Of a stretch of DNA of 17,282 bases, positions 1-7,305 are shown piece after piece. The notes below the pieces were generated by a model. That model had not been told where the DNA came from. It searched no databases and worked only from the letters and a program-made list of their open reading frames with translations. This DNA is from Geobacillus icigianus. GTDB taxonomy: Bacteria > Bacillota > Bacilli > Bacillales > Anoxybacillaceae. A program made the position numbers and the translations under genes. Where the stretch lies: positions 1 to 17,282 of the forward strand of contig NZ_JPYA01000068.1 in the NCBI RefSeq assembly GCF_000750005.1, read 5' to 3'. Numbering within the stretch: position 1 is the stretch's first letter; each line of letters starts with the position of its first letter.

Positions 1-471
1 AAAAAACATCCGTATTTTCCACAATTTTTTTAATGAAAAAATTGATAAAAAAGCCCCCAATTAATTCCGTCGATTTTCTAAGTATCCGGTTGTATAGTTC
101 GACCAATATCGTCATTTTCCTTCTAAACTTCTAATATTTTGGCTCTTCACCAAAAGTTGTACTTGATTTTTTCATCCCACATCTTACTTATGCATCCACG
201 AAAGAACGGGAAACCAATCATTTTTTGCCTACACCTGTTCAGAGAAGTGCACCGTCTGTCAAGTACACACGTTGTGGTGATGAACCAATATTTTTTATTG
301 CTGGGCGTTCCAATGGCATCGGCTACGCGGCCATGTATTTCTTCTTTTTTATCCATATGCATAAAAAAGCGCCCGCCGATCAGCTTGACAGGGGCAAACA
401 TCAAACAGTCAACCGCACCGTCTCCATTCCCTTCATAAGCACGATCGGTGGACGCTAGCCATCACGAAAGT
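1..471. other. AT-rich stretch without a secure gene
   Basis: This stretch lies downstream of the minus-strand ABC operon and is clearly more AT-rich than the middle of the window. Positions 22-30 and 36-44 form an AT-only inverted repeat (CAATTTTTT and AAAAAATTG, 5-nt loop), too weak to call a terminator. No clear terminator for the ABC operon is visible; a poor GC stem followed by six T residues (minus strand, around 360-400) is the only candidate. Overlapping short frames on both strands lack ribosome binding sites. The one coding-like piece, at 147-466 on the minus strand, is listed separately. Confidence 0.5.
147..466 (-). pseudogene. Coding-like fragment without a start, unidentified
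   Basis: The minus strand is open from about 466 to a stop at 147, starting a few bases after the stop of the last ABC-operon gene. The first ~65 codons read like real protein (they include APVKLIGGRFFMHMDKKEE and HGRVADAIGTPSNKKYWF); the rest, with several Cys and basic residues, looks random. No ATG with a Shine-Dalgarno site opens this frame. The first internal starts are a TTG at 404 and ATGs further in, none with a good ribosome binding site. The simplest reading is the decayed tail of a gene that once followed the ABC operon. A short Cys-containing peptide gene starting at an internal ATG (around 370) cannot be excluded. I do not recognise the family. Confidence 0.25.
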
Positions 472-882
472 TTAGCTGCTTTTCATCTTCAAAACGTAAT
501 GTCCATCGGTTTCCTTATTAATGTAGTACTTGGCCATCCATTCTCCTTTGATCGGCTTCACCTTCAGCGTTTTTTCAAAAGGAGCACCCGCCTTTACTTC
601 TCCTTTCTCAATCAATTGGCCGTTAGGGTTGTATAATTCGTACTTCAGACTTCCTCCCCGCAAATCGATGCGGTGTTCGATCAGCAGTTGATCAAATTTC
701 GTTTTATTTACATCGATGGTAGTTTTAAAGACCGAATATTGTTCTTCGTACTCTTCTGGAAGAAAAGTCCCTTCAGCGGATGATTCAAAATTTTGCTTGT
801 AGAAAAAAACATAATATCCTCCACCAAGGATCATCGCTATGACAACCACCGCGATGACAGACCAAATTCCTCTTTTGCTCAT
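472..882 (-). CDS. Small membrane-anchored extracytoplasmic protein of the ABC operon
   Basis: This is a 136-residue protein of unrecognised family. Residues about 7-27 form one hydrophobic segment after a basic N-terminus (MSKRG), and there is no lipobox Cys, so it is probably an uncleaved membrane anchor with the remaining ~105 residues outside the cell. That part is rich in alternating polar and hydrophobic residues, with a motif like YELYNPNGQLIEKG followed by GEWMAKYYI. This suggests a beta-sandwich, but that is inference. Its ATG overlaps the TGA of the upstream ATPase gene (ATGA), so the two are translationally coupled and probably act together. It could be an accessory or substrate-binding subunit of the transporter, or an immunity or stress-sensing protein. 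The gene itself is secure; the role is not. Confidence 0.8.
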   Translation of the reverse strand: MSKRGIWSVIAVVVIAMILGGGYYVFFYKQNFESSAEGTFLPEEYEEQYSVFKTTIDVNKTKFDQLLIEHRIDLRGGSLKYELYNPNGQLIEKGEVKAGAPFEKTLKVKPIKGEWMAKYYINKETDGHYVLKMKSS

Positions 883-1568
883 TGTCTTTCCCCTTTCGTG
901 TCTGAGTGAATTTGTCCATCGACAATTCGAACGATTCGCTTCGTATACGAAGCCACTTTTTCATCGTGGGTAATGACAATAATGCATTTCCCTTCTTCAT
1001 TCATTTGGCAAAAAAGTTCCATCAATCTTGCGCCATTTTCTTGATCCAAAGCACCAGTTGGTTCATCGGCAAGCACGATATCGGTTTCTGCCACCATTGC
1101 TCGCGCAATAGCCACGCGCTGCTTTTGCCCTCCTGACAGCTTCGAAACATTTTTCTTTTTTAAATGGGCAATGCCCAGTTTTTCTAAATAATGATCGACT
1201 TTTTCTTTTATCTCCTTTTTGCTTAGCTCCCGCTTCCATAGGGGGAGAGCGACGTTTTCAAACACGGTGAAATGATGCATGAGCGCAAAGTGTTGAAAAA
1301 CAAAACTGATTTTTTGGTTTCGAATCCGGCTCAGCTCTTTATCGCGCAGTGTAGTTACGTTCACTCCATCGAGACGGTATACTCCTTTCGTCGGCACGTC
1401 CATACAACCAATAATATTTAACAGCGTGGATTTGCCTGATCCGGAAGGCCCCATGATCGAAATGAATTCGCCATTGTCCACCGTTAAATCGACGCCTTTT
1501 AACGCAACGGTAGTATACTCGTCTTCCCCATAGGTTTTATAAATGTTTTCCAGTTCAATCAGAGCCAT
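879..1568 (-). CDS. MacB/LolD-type ABC transporter ATP-binding protein
   Basis: This 229-residue ATPase would energise the two permeases encoded just upstream. Visible motifs are Walker [10 protein letters not shown] (40-48), the Q-loop glutamine at 92, the signature LSGGQ (144-148), Walker B IVLADE (164-169), the D-loop ALD (173-175) and the switch histidine 201. The layout matches the MacB/LolD/FtsE group, which works with FtsX-type permeases in mechanotransmission or lipoprotein/peptide handling rather than bulk import. The ATG follows the stop of the upstream permease by 2 nt, and the purine-rich end of that gene (GGAAGGGAGGGAG) serves as its ribosome binding site. The downstream gene overlaps it by ATGA. 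Length and all catalytic motifs are intact. The substrate cannot be told from the sequence. Confidence 0.93.
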   Translation of the reverse strand: MALIELENIYKTYGEDEYTTVALKGVDLTVDNGEFISIMGPSGSGKSTLLNIIGCMDVPTKGVYRLDGVNVTTLRDKELSRIRNQKISFVFQHFALMHHFTVFENVALPLWKRELSKKEIKEKVDHYLEKLGIAHLKKKNVSKLSGGQKQRVAIARAMVAETDIVLADEPTGALDQENGARLMELFCQMNEEGKCIIVITHDEKVASYTKRIVRIVDGQIHSDTKGERQ

Positions 1569-1570
1569 TG

Positions 1571-2869
1571 TTACTCCCTCCCTTCCACTAACTCTCTTAA
1601 TTCTAGGTTTTTAATGTTCCATAATGGAATCAGGGCGGAGAGCAGAATAATGGCGATGGCGATAATCGCCACTTTCCCATACAACGACCATGTAAAGGCC
1701 TCTAACCGAATGTTGTCACCGAAAAAATCATGGTTGACTTCAGTCCAATAGTTGACAATCACACCGATGATCGCCGAAATCCCTACCAAGAAAAACAGTT
1801 CCACGATCACCATAACCGAAATATCTCGCTTGCTAGCCCCTGTTACCATCATGACACCCAATTCATATTTGCGCGCCCGAATCGCTGAAATGGTGACAGA
1901 AATCACACCGATCAAGGTCACCACAAGGAAAAATATCCCTATGGCTAAAGCATAGTCATAGCTTTTGCCGGTATTTGCTTGATAAGCATCGACATCTTGC
2001 CTGACTGTTCGCAACACAGGAGAAATTCCTAATTCATTTCCTTTCTTTCTGAGGGCTGCGCTTACAGCTTGCAATTGCTTTTCCGAACGAAGCTGAAGGA
2101 ATGTATTGTGCAACCGTACTGCCACGCTGATCGGCCGTCCCTCTCTTTGCTCGGGAAAAAACGGAGCTACAAAAAAATGATCCAAGTTGTCCGCACGGTT
2201 GATCAAATAATCATTCCCTGACAGCCACCGGCTTCCCTTTTCCAAAATCCCGACCACTTCATACGTCACTTTCATGGTGCTTTCCCCGGCGCCGGCTTCC
2301 GCTTTAAAACGATCGCCAATGCGAAAAACATCGCGGTAATCGTATCCGACCAAAACGGGAATCACATCGTTGTTTTCTTTTTGAAAATCTGCTTTTTCTA
2401 ACGTCCTTCCCTTGCTAACACGAAATTTGGTGAACAGTCGGTATATATCATAGTCGAAATAAATGATGCTTGAACTTTCCGTCTCCTCTTCTCTTCTTGT
2501 CCCGGCATACAATTGTCGATTGCGCTGCTCGTATGCCTGCTTCCTAGCAAAATCTTCAGGCGCGATGCTCGTCGTGTTGAACGATCCGTATCCTTCAACC
2601 TCTGGCAACCTTTTTATGTATGTTTCCAATTGCTGAAACCGCTCGGCAAACCACTGTGAATCGTCTCCGTCGGGCATCGTCAACTTCACTGTTTTATATT
2701 CATCCATGTTAGAAACAGAAAAAAGCTGTTTTTCTTGATAGTTGAGCGTGTCTAACGTAATGAGCGCATGGTTTATCATCCAAAATGAGACGACAAGCTG
2801 AAGGGTCATCAACAACATCGATCGTTTTCGCTTTCGGATGGATGAAAACGTAATCGTCGCATATCTCAT
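1571..2869 (-). CDS. FtsX/MacB-type ABC transporter permease (second permease)
   Basis: This 432-residue membrane protein has the MacB/FtsX topology: one N-terminal transmembrane helix (about 17-38), a large extracytoplasmic domain of about 260 residues, then three helices (about 305-329, 350-372 and 400-416). The stretch RARKYELGVMMVTGASKRD between helices 2 and 3 is the coupling region typical of FtsX-domain permeases. The ATG at 2869 follows the stop of the other permease by 12 nt, and an AAGGCGG ribosome binding site spans that stop. It is clearly different in sequence from the other permease, so the two probably form a heterodimer with the ATPase encoded next. The substrate is unknown; peptide, lipoprotein or antibiotic-related export is typical of this superfamily. 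Confidence 0.9.
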   Translation of the reverse strand: MRYATITFSSIRKRKRSMLLMTLQLVVSFWMINHALITLDTLNYQEKQLFSVSNMDEYKTVKLTMPDGDDSQWFAERFQQLETYIKRLPEVEGYGSFNTTSIAPEDFARKQAYEQRNRQLYAGTRREEETESSSIIYFDYDIYRLFTKFRVSKGRTLEKADFQKENNDVIPVLVGYDYRDVFRIGDRFKAEAGAGESTMKVTYEVVGILEKGSRWLSGNDYLINRADNLDHFFVAPFFPEQREGRPISVAVRLHNTFLQLRSEKQLQAVSAALRKKGNELGISPVLRTVRQDVDAYQANTGKSYDYALAIGIFFLVVTLIGVISVTISAIRARKYELGVMMVTGASKRDISVMVIVELFFLVGISAIIGVIVNYWTEVNHDFFGDNIRLEAFTWSLYGKVAIIAIAIILLSALIPLWNIKNLELRELVEGRE

Positions 2870-2881
2870 GGTTCTACCGCC

Positions 2882-4000
2882 TTATCTTCGATTCATCACA
2901 TCAACAGGTTGTACTCGAATCGCTTTCATTGCTGGAATAATGATTGTGAGTGCAGCTGAAAGCACCACAAACACAACTGCTGTCGACAGATGAGTGATGG
3001 AGAGATGGATCGGATAGTCGATCCATTGTTCAATCATGCGGTTACATAGCAGCTGCAACGCAAAGCCGATCAAAACGGAGGCAGCGGAAATGAGACACAT
3101 CTCACAAAAGAGCATGGAGACAATATCATAATTGCTATAGCCAAATGCCTTTTTGATCCCAATTTCATACGTTCTTTCTTGAATCCAATATGAAGTAAGG
3201 TTAACGGCATTGACAATAGCTAACAAATAGATCATGATCATCAACGCGAGCTGTTCGCCGAAATCAACATGAAGCATGATGTTACTCGTATAAGGAGAAA
3301 CGTCCATTTGTGCGGCAGGAAACAATCGTTCCATATTCTGCCGAATCATTTTTTCATCCTCATACGGATCCTTCACTGGATTATGAATAGTGAAATGTAG
3401 CTGCTTCGTACTGGTCAGTTTATTGATTGCAGCAACAGGAAGAGAGGTCATTGGAATAACCACTTGGTAATCGATCACCCTCGTTCGTTTTCCTTTGACC
3501 CCAATGATTCCGATGACCTTGTACCGGTCATGTCCCATTGTCAAATATCGATCACTGCCTTCAACGCGAACATCTTTCATTCTATCTTTTCCAACAAGCG
3601 CCACTTTTTTTCCTTCTTGTATTTCGTTGATGGTAAAATATCGCCCTTCCACTAGCGGAAAGCGCTCGACCACTTTTTTTGTCCAATATTCTGGCGTAAC
3701 CGCCATCATCGCATCGCCATGTGACAATGTCACCTCTTCCAAAATCACCCCTGTTTGGGCATGAATATTTTTAAATAATCCTAACACCCGCTGCCAATTC
3801 GGCTCTTCGGCAAAGGTGATGTCTACGCTGACGGCGTGCCGCGGCTGATAATGTTCTTGTTCTTGCTCAAGGAGCTTTGAATAATTCATGCTAGAAATCC
3901 CCACCGAAATCATCAACACCGACAACGACAACCCTAATACAATAAAAAAAGTGGTAATAGGATGGGCTTTGATCTGATTTTTGATCGAAGAAAAAATCAA
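2882..4000 (-). CDS. FtsX/MacB-type ABC transporter permease (first permease)
   Basis: This is the first gene of the ABC operon. From the chosen TTG start it encodes 372 residues: an N-terminal helix (about 15-37), an extracytoplasmic domain of ~210 residues, then three helices separated by a loop with RTYEIGIKKAFGYSNYD, the FtsX-type coupling segment, and a C-terminus ending in IRVQPVDVMNRR. The frame stays open upstream to a GTG at 4060, but neither that codon nor an ATG at about 4018 has a Shine-Dalgarno site. The TTG at 4000 is preceded by AAGGTGG (4005-4011, spacing 4 nt), and an extended -10 promoter lies over the GTG, so the TTG start is favoured. The partner permease and ATPase follow at once. 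The start is moderately sure, the family sure. Confidence 0.85.
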   Translation of the reverse strand: MIFSSIKNQIKAHPITTFFIVLGLSLSVLMISVGISSMNYSKLLEQEQEHYQPRHAVSVDITFAEEPNWQRVLGLFKNIHAQTGVILEEVTLSHGDAMMAVTPEYWTKKVVERFPLVEGRYFTINEIQEGKKVALVGKDRMKDVRVEGSDRYLTMGHDRYKVIGIIGVKGKRTRVIDYQVVIPMTSLPVAAINKLTSTKQLHFTIHNPVKDPYEDEKMIRQNMERLFPAAQMDVSPYTSNIMLHVDFGEQLALMIMIYLLAIVNAVNLTSYWIQERTYEIGIKKAFGYSNYDIVSMLFCEMCLISAASVLIGFALQLLCNRMIEQWIDYPIHLSITHLSTAVVFVVLSAALTIIIPAMKAIRVQPVDVMNRR

Positions 4001-4050
4001 TGGGCCACCTTCTCTCATAACGCGAAAGTACTTGGTTGAGTCGCCGCAAT

Positions 4051-4060
4051 ATATTAGCAC
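4051..4060 (-). promoter_or_regulatory. Candidate extended -10 promoter of the ABC operon
   Basis: On the minus strand, TGCTAATAT (TAATAT at 4056-4051 preceded by TGC) makes an extended -10 element about 50 nt ahead of the TTG start of the first permease. No good -35 hexamer sits 16-18 nt upstream. Extended -10 promoters can do without one, but the call remains tentative. Confidence 0.35.
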
Positions 4061-4180
4061 CAGCCAATAAAGGGAACCCTATTCCTAAAAGGCCGGTAAA
4101 CGGCTAGAGCAAATGAACCGCATTTTGCCAAAAAAGAAGGCTGATTTCGCTCTCTAACTGAGAAACAGATGGAACGGCAC

Positions 4181-4196
4181 GATTTCGTACGAAATC
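4181..4196. promoter_or_regulatory. Perfect 16-bp palindrome, candidate operator
   Basis: GATTTCGTACGAAATC is its own reverse complement over all 16 bases. It lies about 125 bp upstream of the candidate promoter of the ABC operon and about 55 bp from a plus-strand promoter-like site, in non-coding DNA. Such symmetry is typical of a dimeric repressor or activator site, but no regulator gene is next to it and I do not recognise the motif. Confidence 0.4.
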
Positions 4197-4250
4197 ACCG
4201 CCCCGCTAGGGACATAGCCGTCATTCTCTGATTTTTTCAAAATAGTAAAA

Positions 4251-4279
4251 TTGACGGCCGGCCGATTCGAAACTAGTAT
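4251..4279 (+). promoter_or_regulatory. Sigma-A-like promoter on the plus strand, no gene assigned
   Basis: TTGACG (4251-4256), a 17-bp spacer and TAGTAT (4274-4279) resemble a vegetative promoter pointing rightwards. Downstream on the plus strand there is no open frame with a ribosome binding site before the antisense of yqeM. If active, it would make a small RNA or a transcript antisense to the 3' end of yqeM. It may be a chance match in AT-rich DNA. Confidence 0.3.
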
Positions 4280-4440
4280 ATCACAACAACCAAACGAAAG
4301 AAAGGGTAATTTTCTATTTTTTTTATTAAATACCAAAAATATATTAATTGAATAAATGCTATATCAACGAGGACCGTCGTCTGAAAAACATGTTGTTTTG
4401 ACGTTTCAGCAGCGTCCAATCTATCGAGAGCGGTGGCGAA

Positions 4441-4492
4441 AAGAAAAAATGGCGAGATCTTGGCCATCCATAGGGATGGCGAACATCTCGCC
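4441..4492 (-). terminator. Terminator of the yqeG-yqeM operon
   Basis: Positions 4451-4469 and 4474-4492 pair over 19 bp with two mismatches around a 4-nt loop (ATAG). Reading the minus strand, the stem is followed at once by ATTTTTTCTTTTC (4450 downward), the U-tract of an intrinsic terminator. It lies about 100 nt after the yqeM stop and before the ABC operon's upstream region, so it closes the housekeeping operon. On the plus strand there is no T-run after the stem. Confidence 0.85.
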
Positions 4493-4591
4493 AATGCGTG
4501 GTATCAATGGAGAATGGAAACTTGTGCTTCCGTTTTTTGCTGACAACAGGGGAACGAGCGGCACGTTTTCTCTACATGCAGACCATATGCC

Positions 4592-5335
4592 TCACCGCTT
4601 CCGCGCGACGAAAAACAGCCGCTCGGCCGTCTCGGTCGGCGGGGCATCGGTGAAATCGGCGGTCACTTCAAGCACCTCGAAGCCGGCGGCATCGAGCCAC
4701 TGTTCGTAAACGGCTTGCTCGAACGTGCGCTGCTCATGCCATTCGTCGAAACGTTCGTACCGATCGCCGCGGCGGACGAAAAACGTCAGTTCATGCCCGA
4801 CGCTGTGCGGCCAATCGAGCGGATGGCACGTCCATATGTAGCTGATGTCCTCTCCTTGGTCGGCAAACACGGCATCACGAAACAAAACGTCCATTTTATA
4901 AACGGAATGGACGTCAAACAAAAGCAAGCCGCCGGCGCCAAGGGCGCGGGAAACGGCGGCGAAGGTGGTTTGGACGTCCTCCTCATTCATGAGGTAATTG
5001 AGGGCGTCGCAAAACACCAGCGCGCCGTCAAGGTCTGAAAACCCGTCGAGTTCGGCCATGTTTTGTTCAAAGAGCGGCACATGAACGCCAGCTGCCTCCG
5101 CTTTCTCTTGGGCGATGGAGAGCATCTGCGCGGACAAATCAACACCCGCGACTTGCCACCCGTCCTTCGCAAGACGGATGGCCAGCTCTCCTGTCCCGCA
5201 GCCGATATCGATGACCCGCCGCCCCGGCCGTCGGGCGTAGCGGGCGAAGGAGCGCTCGACAAACGACTGCCACTCGCCGTACGGCGCGTCAGCCATCAGC
5301 ACATCATACCAATCGGCAAACCATCCGTACGTCAT
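4592..5335 (-). CDS. Class I SAM-dependent methyltransferase YqeM
   Basis: This 247-residue protein is the last gene of the yqeG-yqeM operon. Residues 41-49 (VIDIGCGTG) are the SAM-binding motif I, and VDLS (65-68) holds the acidic residue that binds the SAM ribose; the C-terminal half (from about 165) is a beta-rich lid. It is orthologous in place and sequence to B. subtilis YqeM. Its substrate is not established; the operon context (ribosome assembly, RsfS) suggests RNA or a small molecule, but that is only inference. The frame is open further upstream, but the ATG at 5335 overlaps the TGA of rsfS (ATGA) and gives the family N-terminus MTYGWFADWYD. A strong terminator follows about 100 nt downstream. 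Confidence 0.9.
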   Translation of the reverse strand: MTYGWFADWYDVLMADAPYGEWQSFVERSFARYARRPGRRVIDIGCGTGELAIRLAKDGWQVAGVDLSAQMLSIAQEKAEAAGVHVPLFEQNMAELDGFSDLDGALVFCDALNYLMNEEDVQTTFAAVSRALGAGGLLLFDVHSVYKMDVLFRDAVFADQGEDISYIWTCHPLDWPHSVGHELTFFVRRGDRYERFDEWHEQRTFEQAVYEQWLDAAGFEVLEVTADFTDAPPTETAERLFFVARKR

Positions 5336-5697
5336 GGCTGCAGCACGGCCGCGACGTCTTCCGTCGGGGCGTCCCCCCAAAGCCGCTCAAGGCCGTAATA
5401 GTCACGCTCCTCTTTCGCAAACACGTGAGCGACGATATCCCCCAAATCAACAAGCACCCATTTTGCCTCGTGAAATCCTTCGATCCGTTTGACCGCCAGA
5501 CCGTGTTCCTCGGCTTGATCTTGAATTTCGCGGGCGATCGCCTGCACTTGTTTGTCCGAATTGCCATGGCAGATGACAAAATAATCAGCCACAAGCGAAA
5601 TGCCTTTCATGTTTAAGACAACGATGTTTTCCGCTTTTTTGTCATCCGCGGCGCGGACGACAAGCTGCAATGCTTCTTGTTCATTCACCGGCTTCAT
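5332..5697 (-). CDS. Ribosomal silencing factor RsfS (YqeL)
   Basis: This 121-residue protein of the RsfS/Iojap family binds ribosomal protein uL14 on the 50S subunit and blocks joining with the 30S subunit, lowering translation when nutrients fall. The family core is clear: NIVVLNMKGISLVADYFVI (24-42), SDKQVQAIAREI (47-58), then WVLVDLGDIVAHVF (80-93) and the tail YYGLERLWGDA (100-110). The ATG at 5697 overlaps the yqeK stop (ATGA), with GAAGGGGGA as ribosome binding site; the longer open frame upstream lies inside yqeK and is not used. It overlaps yqeM in the same way downstream, so yqeK, rsfS and yqeM are translationally coupled. The length is normal for Firmicutes. Confidence 0.96.
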   Translation of the reverse strand: MKPVNEQEALQLVVRAADDKKAENIVVLNMKGISLVADYFVICHGNSDKQVQAIAREIQDQAEEHGLAVKRIEGFHEAKWVLVDLGDIVAHVFAKEERDYYGLERLWGDAPTEDVAAVLQP

Positions 5698-6263
5698 TCC
5701 CCCTTCACCTCGCGCAAGAGCGAATTGTATGCGTGAATCGTGTCCGGATAGATGAGCTGGCGCTTTTCGAGCAAAAAGGCGATCGTGTTTTTCATCGCCT
5801 GCCAAAGCGCCCGGTTAAGATCTTCTTCCGCCAAGCGCCGCACGTCATCGACGCCCGGGAAGCGCCGCCCTGGTTCAATGTAGTCAGCCAAATAAATAAT
5901 TTTTTCCAGCAGCGTCATGCCGGCGCGGCCAGACGTGTGATAACGGATGGCATCGAGCACTTCCGGGTCGTCAAGGCCGACTTCTGTCTGCACCAAATAC
6001 GCGCCAACAGGCGCATGCCATAATTCACTGTTATACGCAAGCAAATCGTTGGGCATATTTTGCGCCAAAATGATTTGTTTCATTTCCTCGACAGGGCGGA
6101 ATTTCGCGTAGTCGTGGAAAATCGCAGCCAGTTCCGCCTTTTTCGCGTCAGCGCCGTATTGTTTAGCGAGCTTAACGGCGGTCGCGACAACGCCAAGCGT
6201 GTGCTCGTAGCGCGTCTCGGTCAGCTGCTGTTTCACGATTTGCAACGCTTGTTCCCGTTCCAT
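5694..6263 (-). CDS. HD-domain Ap4A hydrolase YqeK
   Basis: This 189-residue HD-superfamily phosphohydrolase splits diadenosine tetraphosphate symmetrically to two ADP in studied Firmicutes, so it removes an alarmone or aminoacyl-tRNA-synthetase by-product. Metal ligands typical of the family are visible: His21 (YEHTLGV), His50-Asp51 (FHDYAK), His83 (LWHAPVGA), His109 (RYHTSG) and Asp127 (YLADYIEP). The start is the ATG at 6263, preceded by GAGGAGAAGGG and giving [11 protein letters not shown]. That start lies 92 nt inside the end of nadD in another frame (see findings). The stop overlaps the rsfS start. The older annotation 'nadD-associated HD protein' fits the same gene. Confidence 0.94.
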   Translation of the reverse strand: MEREQALQIVKQQLTETRYEHTLGVVATAVKLAKQYGADAKKAELAAIFHDYAKFRPVEEMKQIILAQNMPNDLLAYNSELWHAPVGAYLVQTEVGLDDPEVLDAIRYHTSGRAGMTLLEKIIYLADYIEPGRRFPGVDDVRRLAEEDLNRALWQAMKNTIAFLLEKRQLIYPDTIHAYNSLLREVKGE

Positions 6264-6822
6264 ATAGTCCCTTCTCCTCAATATAAAGTCTTACTGCTTC
6301 CGGCACGAGGTAGCGGATCGTCTGCCCGCGCCGCACTCGCTCGCGGATGAGCGAGGACGAGACGGCAAACTGCGGCGCTTCCACTTCGATGACCGGATAC
6401 GGCGTTTTTAGCGAAAATCCCGGCCGCTTGACGCCGACGAACGTCACCAATTGGACGAGCTCATCGATGCGGTGCCAATTCGGCAAATATTCGACCATAT
6501 CGGCGCCGATGATAAAATAAAATTTATCGTCTGGGTGCGCCGCGGTGAGCTGGCGGAGCGTATCGTACGTATACGACGGCCCTTCGCGTTCAAGCTCGAT
6601 CGTTTCAATGCGAAAGCGCGGATGTCCGGCGATCGCCAGCTCGAGCATGCGCAGCCGGTCTTCACTTCTTGTCACTTGCTCATGCTGCTTATGGGGAGGA
6701 ATGCGGTTGGGCAAAAACCAAATTTGTGACAGCTCTAAAGCATCCAGCACTTCATCGGCCATCAGTAAATGCCCGCAATGGGGGGGATCGAACGTGCCGC
6801 CCAAAATCCCAATTTTCCTCAT
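6172..6822 (-). CDS. Nicotinate-nucleotide adenylyltransferase NadD
   Basis: NadD converts nicotinate mononucleotide and ATP to deamido-NAD, the step shared by de novo and salvage NAD synthesis. The nucleotidyltransferase signature [11 protein letters not shown] (8-18) is at the N-terminus, and the second motif SSSLIRERV (155-163) is present. The start is the ATG at 6822 after GGGAGGAAGG, although the frame is open for 23 more codons. The protein is 216 residues, against about 190 in B. subtilis. The family normally ends just after EEKGLY (182-187). Here no stop follows, and about 29 extra residues (188-216, Arg- and Ala-rich) are read from DNA that also encodes the start of yqeK. The enzyme core is intact; the tail may be without function. 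Confidence 0.95.
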   Translation of the reverse strand: MRKIGILGGTFDPPHCGHLLMADEVLDALELSQIWFLPNRIPPHKQHEQVTRSEDRLRMLELAIAGHPRFRIETIELEREGPSYTYDTLRQLTAAHPDDKFYFIIGADMVEYLPNWHRIDELVQLVTFVGVKRPGFSLKTPYPVIEVEAPQFAVSSSLIRERVRRGQTIRYLVPEAVRLYIEEKGLYGTGTSVANRETAADRDALRAHAWRCRDRR

Positions 6823-7008
6823 CTTCCTTCCTCCCGCCGCTCTGTGTCCTAGGATGTTGCTTGCTAAAGGCGGACGACCAATCAGGCTCACCCCGCCCGG
6901 AACGCTTAGCGAGAAACGAAGCGCCCGCCTCGATCCCGCCCTCTGCCATCAAACAAGTGAACCCATCGTGGCAACCGCTTGATGCGCCCGCCTCAACCAT
7001 GCCGGCGG
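6823..7008 (-). other. 186-nt gap inside the yqeG-yqeM operon
   Basis: This GC-rich gap between yhbY and nadD stands out in an operon whose other junctions are 22 nt or less, or overlap. It contains GCGCCCGCCTC twice (6921-6931 and 6984-6994, 63 nt apart) and the nadD ribosome binding site at its end. A frame is open over part of it but has no ribosome binding site and reads as low-complexity Gly/Ala/Ser/Arg. I see no clear promoter or terminator. Confidence 0.5.
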
Positions 7009-7302
7009 TTACTCAGGCAAGACGATGCGCTTATGTTCGGTTGACTCTTTATACAAGACGATCGTGTTGCCGATCACTTGCACGATTTCTGCCCCCGTTC
7101 CCGCCGCTAGCTGTTCGGCGACGGTGTCGCGGTCGTCCTCACAGTTTTGCAAGACGCTGACTTTCAGCAGTTCACGCGCTTCGAGCGCGGCAGCGATTTG
7201 TTCGGTCATCGCTTCCGTCACCCCGCCTTTGCCGACTTGAAAAATCGGTTTCAAATGATGGGCTTGGGCGCGCAAAAACCGTTTTTGTTTCCCAGTTAAC
7301 AT
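7009..7302 (-). CDS. CRM-domain RNA-binding protein YhbY (YqeI)
   Basis: This 97-residue protein is a single CRM domain, the fold of E. coli YhbY, which associates with pre-50S ribosomal particles. The diagnostic GKGG loop is at 24-27 (QVGKGGVT), preceded by the LTGKQKRFLRAQAH helix and followed by the second helix around ELLKVSVL. It probably helps 50S assembly together with YqeH (30S) and RsfS from the same operon. The ATG at 7302 lies 3 nt after the aroE stop; its ribosome binding site (GAGGAGG) is formed by the last codons of aroE. The length is normal for the family. A 186-nt gap separates it from nadD. Confidence 0.94.
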   Translation of the reverse strand: MLTGKQKRFLRAQAHHLKPIFQVGKGGVTEAMTEQIAAALEARELLKVSVLQNCEDDRDTVAEQLAAGTGAEIVQVIGNTIVLYKESTEHKRIVLPE

Positions 7303-7305
7303 ATG

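Noticed and set aside
147..404. Lanthipeptide precursor for the ABC transporter
   Set aside because: The TTTC and later Cys residues are suggestive, but there is no modification enzyme or protease gene in the window, no ribosome binding site and no recognised leader, so it is reported only as an unidentified fragment.
4451..4492. Long inverted repeat as a mobile-element end or regulatory RNA
   Set aside because: The T-rich tract directly after it on the minus strand and its position after yqeM make an intrinsic terminator the simpler explanation.
4356..4709. Plus-strand frame of 117 codons downstream of the promoter-like site at 4251
   Set aside because: No ribosome binding site precedes its ATG, it runs across the terminator hairpin, and its second half is antisense to yqeM, so it is a shadow frame.
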